From Hyphomicrobiales bacterium (GTDB lineage: Bacteria > Pseudomonadota > Alphaproteobacteria > Rhizobiales > Aestuariivirgaceae), in the NCBI GenBank assembly GCA_026982665.1, contig JALSGQ010000093.1, positions 1 to 55,555 on the forward strand: DNA of 55,555 nt, written 5' to 3'. Below are positions 55,172-55,555 of this stretch, piece by piece. The translations under genes were made by a program, and so were the position numbers. Each line of letters begins with the position of its first letter. The stretch's first letter is position 1. The notes below the pieces were generated by a model. The model ran no database searches, had not been told where the DNA came from, and saw nothing but the letters and a program-made list of their open reading frames with translations.

Positions 55172-55215
55172 AAATTGCAAGGTTCCGGCAAAAAATTGCC
55201 GAAACCTTGCAATTT
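55172..55215. repeat. 44-base inverted repeat
   Basis: Twenty-base arms with one mismatch (AAATTGCAAGGTTCCGGCAA and its near complement) enclose AAAA. It could be a terminator or a dyad operator; it is unusually AT-rich for this DNA. Confidence 0.75.
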
Positions 55216-55514
55216 TCAGCTTTCCAATTCTCATAAAAACACGTTTTATTCAGTATCTTGCAAAATGCTTCACGCGCGACGCTTTATCGTAGCCATGCAC
55301 CCGGACATGAGCAGTCAAGAGCAGCAACTTCAATGCTGCTGATGCCTTCCCGCTTCGTGGTTCACAGCTTGCAGATACGTTTGGGCCCGTGAGCCCCCAC
55401 CCTCGTGAGGAGCAGGACAATCCGGAACGCATCCTGTGCTCCAGGGAGTGCACTTCACCTTTGAAAAGCCGTGCTGCCCGCAATGCCTTGCCTCAGCAAA
55501 AGGCAAAAACACCC

Positions 55515-55550
55515 CCAGCACTGGCCATCAACCACAAGCAGTGGTGCTGG
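55515..55550 (-). terminator. Terminator of a leftward gene beyond the window
   Basis: CCAGCAC (55515-55521) pairs with GTGCTGG (55544-55550), with further internal pairing; on the minus strand the stem is followed by GGGTGTTTTTGCC. It suggests a gene just beyond the right edge, transcribed toward the window. Confidence 0.55.
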
Positions 55551-55555
55551 AGGAT

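Larger units (their letters stand above)
54979..55555. other. Gene-poor 577-bp right edge with several hairpins
   Basis: No convincing protein gene is seen. The region holds a minus-strand terminator-like hairpin (55115-55132), a long inverted repeat (55172-55215), an AT-rich block (55185-55265) that may contain a promoter, a small hairpin (55320-55340, AGCAGCA/TGCTGCT), an irregular hairpin (55400-55446) and a second minus-strand terminator (55515-55550). It may encode a structured RNA. Confidence 0.5.

Overview
The window is about 55.5 kb of high-GC chromosomal DNA with closely spaced housekeeping genes on both strands. I see no insertion sequence, integrase, phage gene, rRNA or CRISPR array. 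Several features point to an alphaproteobacterium: a glycine-condensing 5-aminolevulinate synthase (hemA) instead of glutamyl-tRNA reductase, an AddB-type helicase/nuclease, a class-II DAHP synthase, an slt-dapA-smpB gene order, an IleS without the C-terminal zinc cysteines, a DUF2853 protein and an ArsR-methyltransferase fusion. Genus cannot be given from sequence alone. Most stop codons are TGA.

Layout. 1-9.7 kb: the 3' part of a LysE-type exporter; tgt; a divergent pair of exported proteins (HupE/UreJ family and DUF4198); a pyruvoyl-dependent arginine decarboxylase; the ycjX-ycjF stress pair; an alpha/beta hydrolase; a DUF983 protein. 9.8-12.4 kb: a metal module, in which a MerR-type regulator faces a His-rich cation efflux protein across a textbook 19-bp-spacer promoter, followed by a TauE/SafE permease. 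12.4-20 kb: recG, a PEBP-like protein, a DUF2853 protein, thyA, a TPR-SPOR envelope protein and class-II aroG. 20-28 kb: a small membrane protein, tig, tRNA-Leu(UAG), queA, addB and a TusE/DsrC-like protein. 28.5-33.5 kb: smpB, dapA, a soluble lytic transglycosylase, and a CDF-like membrane protein behind a strong Fur-box-like site. 33.8-39.5 kb: a CDGSH-glutamate synthase fusion overlapping a TrmO-like gene, three consecutive MlaC-family periplasmic lipid-binding genes, and an ArsR-methyltransferase fusion. 39.6-50.4 kb: glyA, hemA, an L,D-transpeptidase, ileS and clpS-clpA. 50.8-55.5 kb: a D,D-carboxypeptidase with a SPOR tail, cutA, a SLAC1/TehA-type channel, and a gene-poor end with several strong hairpins.

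Themes. Queuosine: tgt and queA lie about 21 kb apart, and this Tgt has lost all four ligands of its structural zinc site, which I consider the most unusual point in the window. Envelope: a transglycosylase, an L,D-transpeptidase, a D,D-carboxypeptidase, two SPOR proteins and three MlaC homologues, the last with no Mla permease nearby. Metals: a HupE/DUF4198 pair, MerR-CDF, a Fur-box CDF-like gene and cutA. Translation and proteostasis: ileS, smpB, tig, clpS-clpA and a TrmO-like gene. Convergent gene pairs are repeatedly separated by long, nearly perfect hairpins.

All functional calls rest on reading motifs by eye. No homology search or structure prediction was run.
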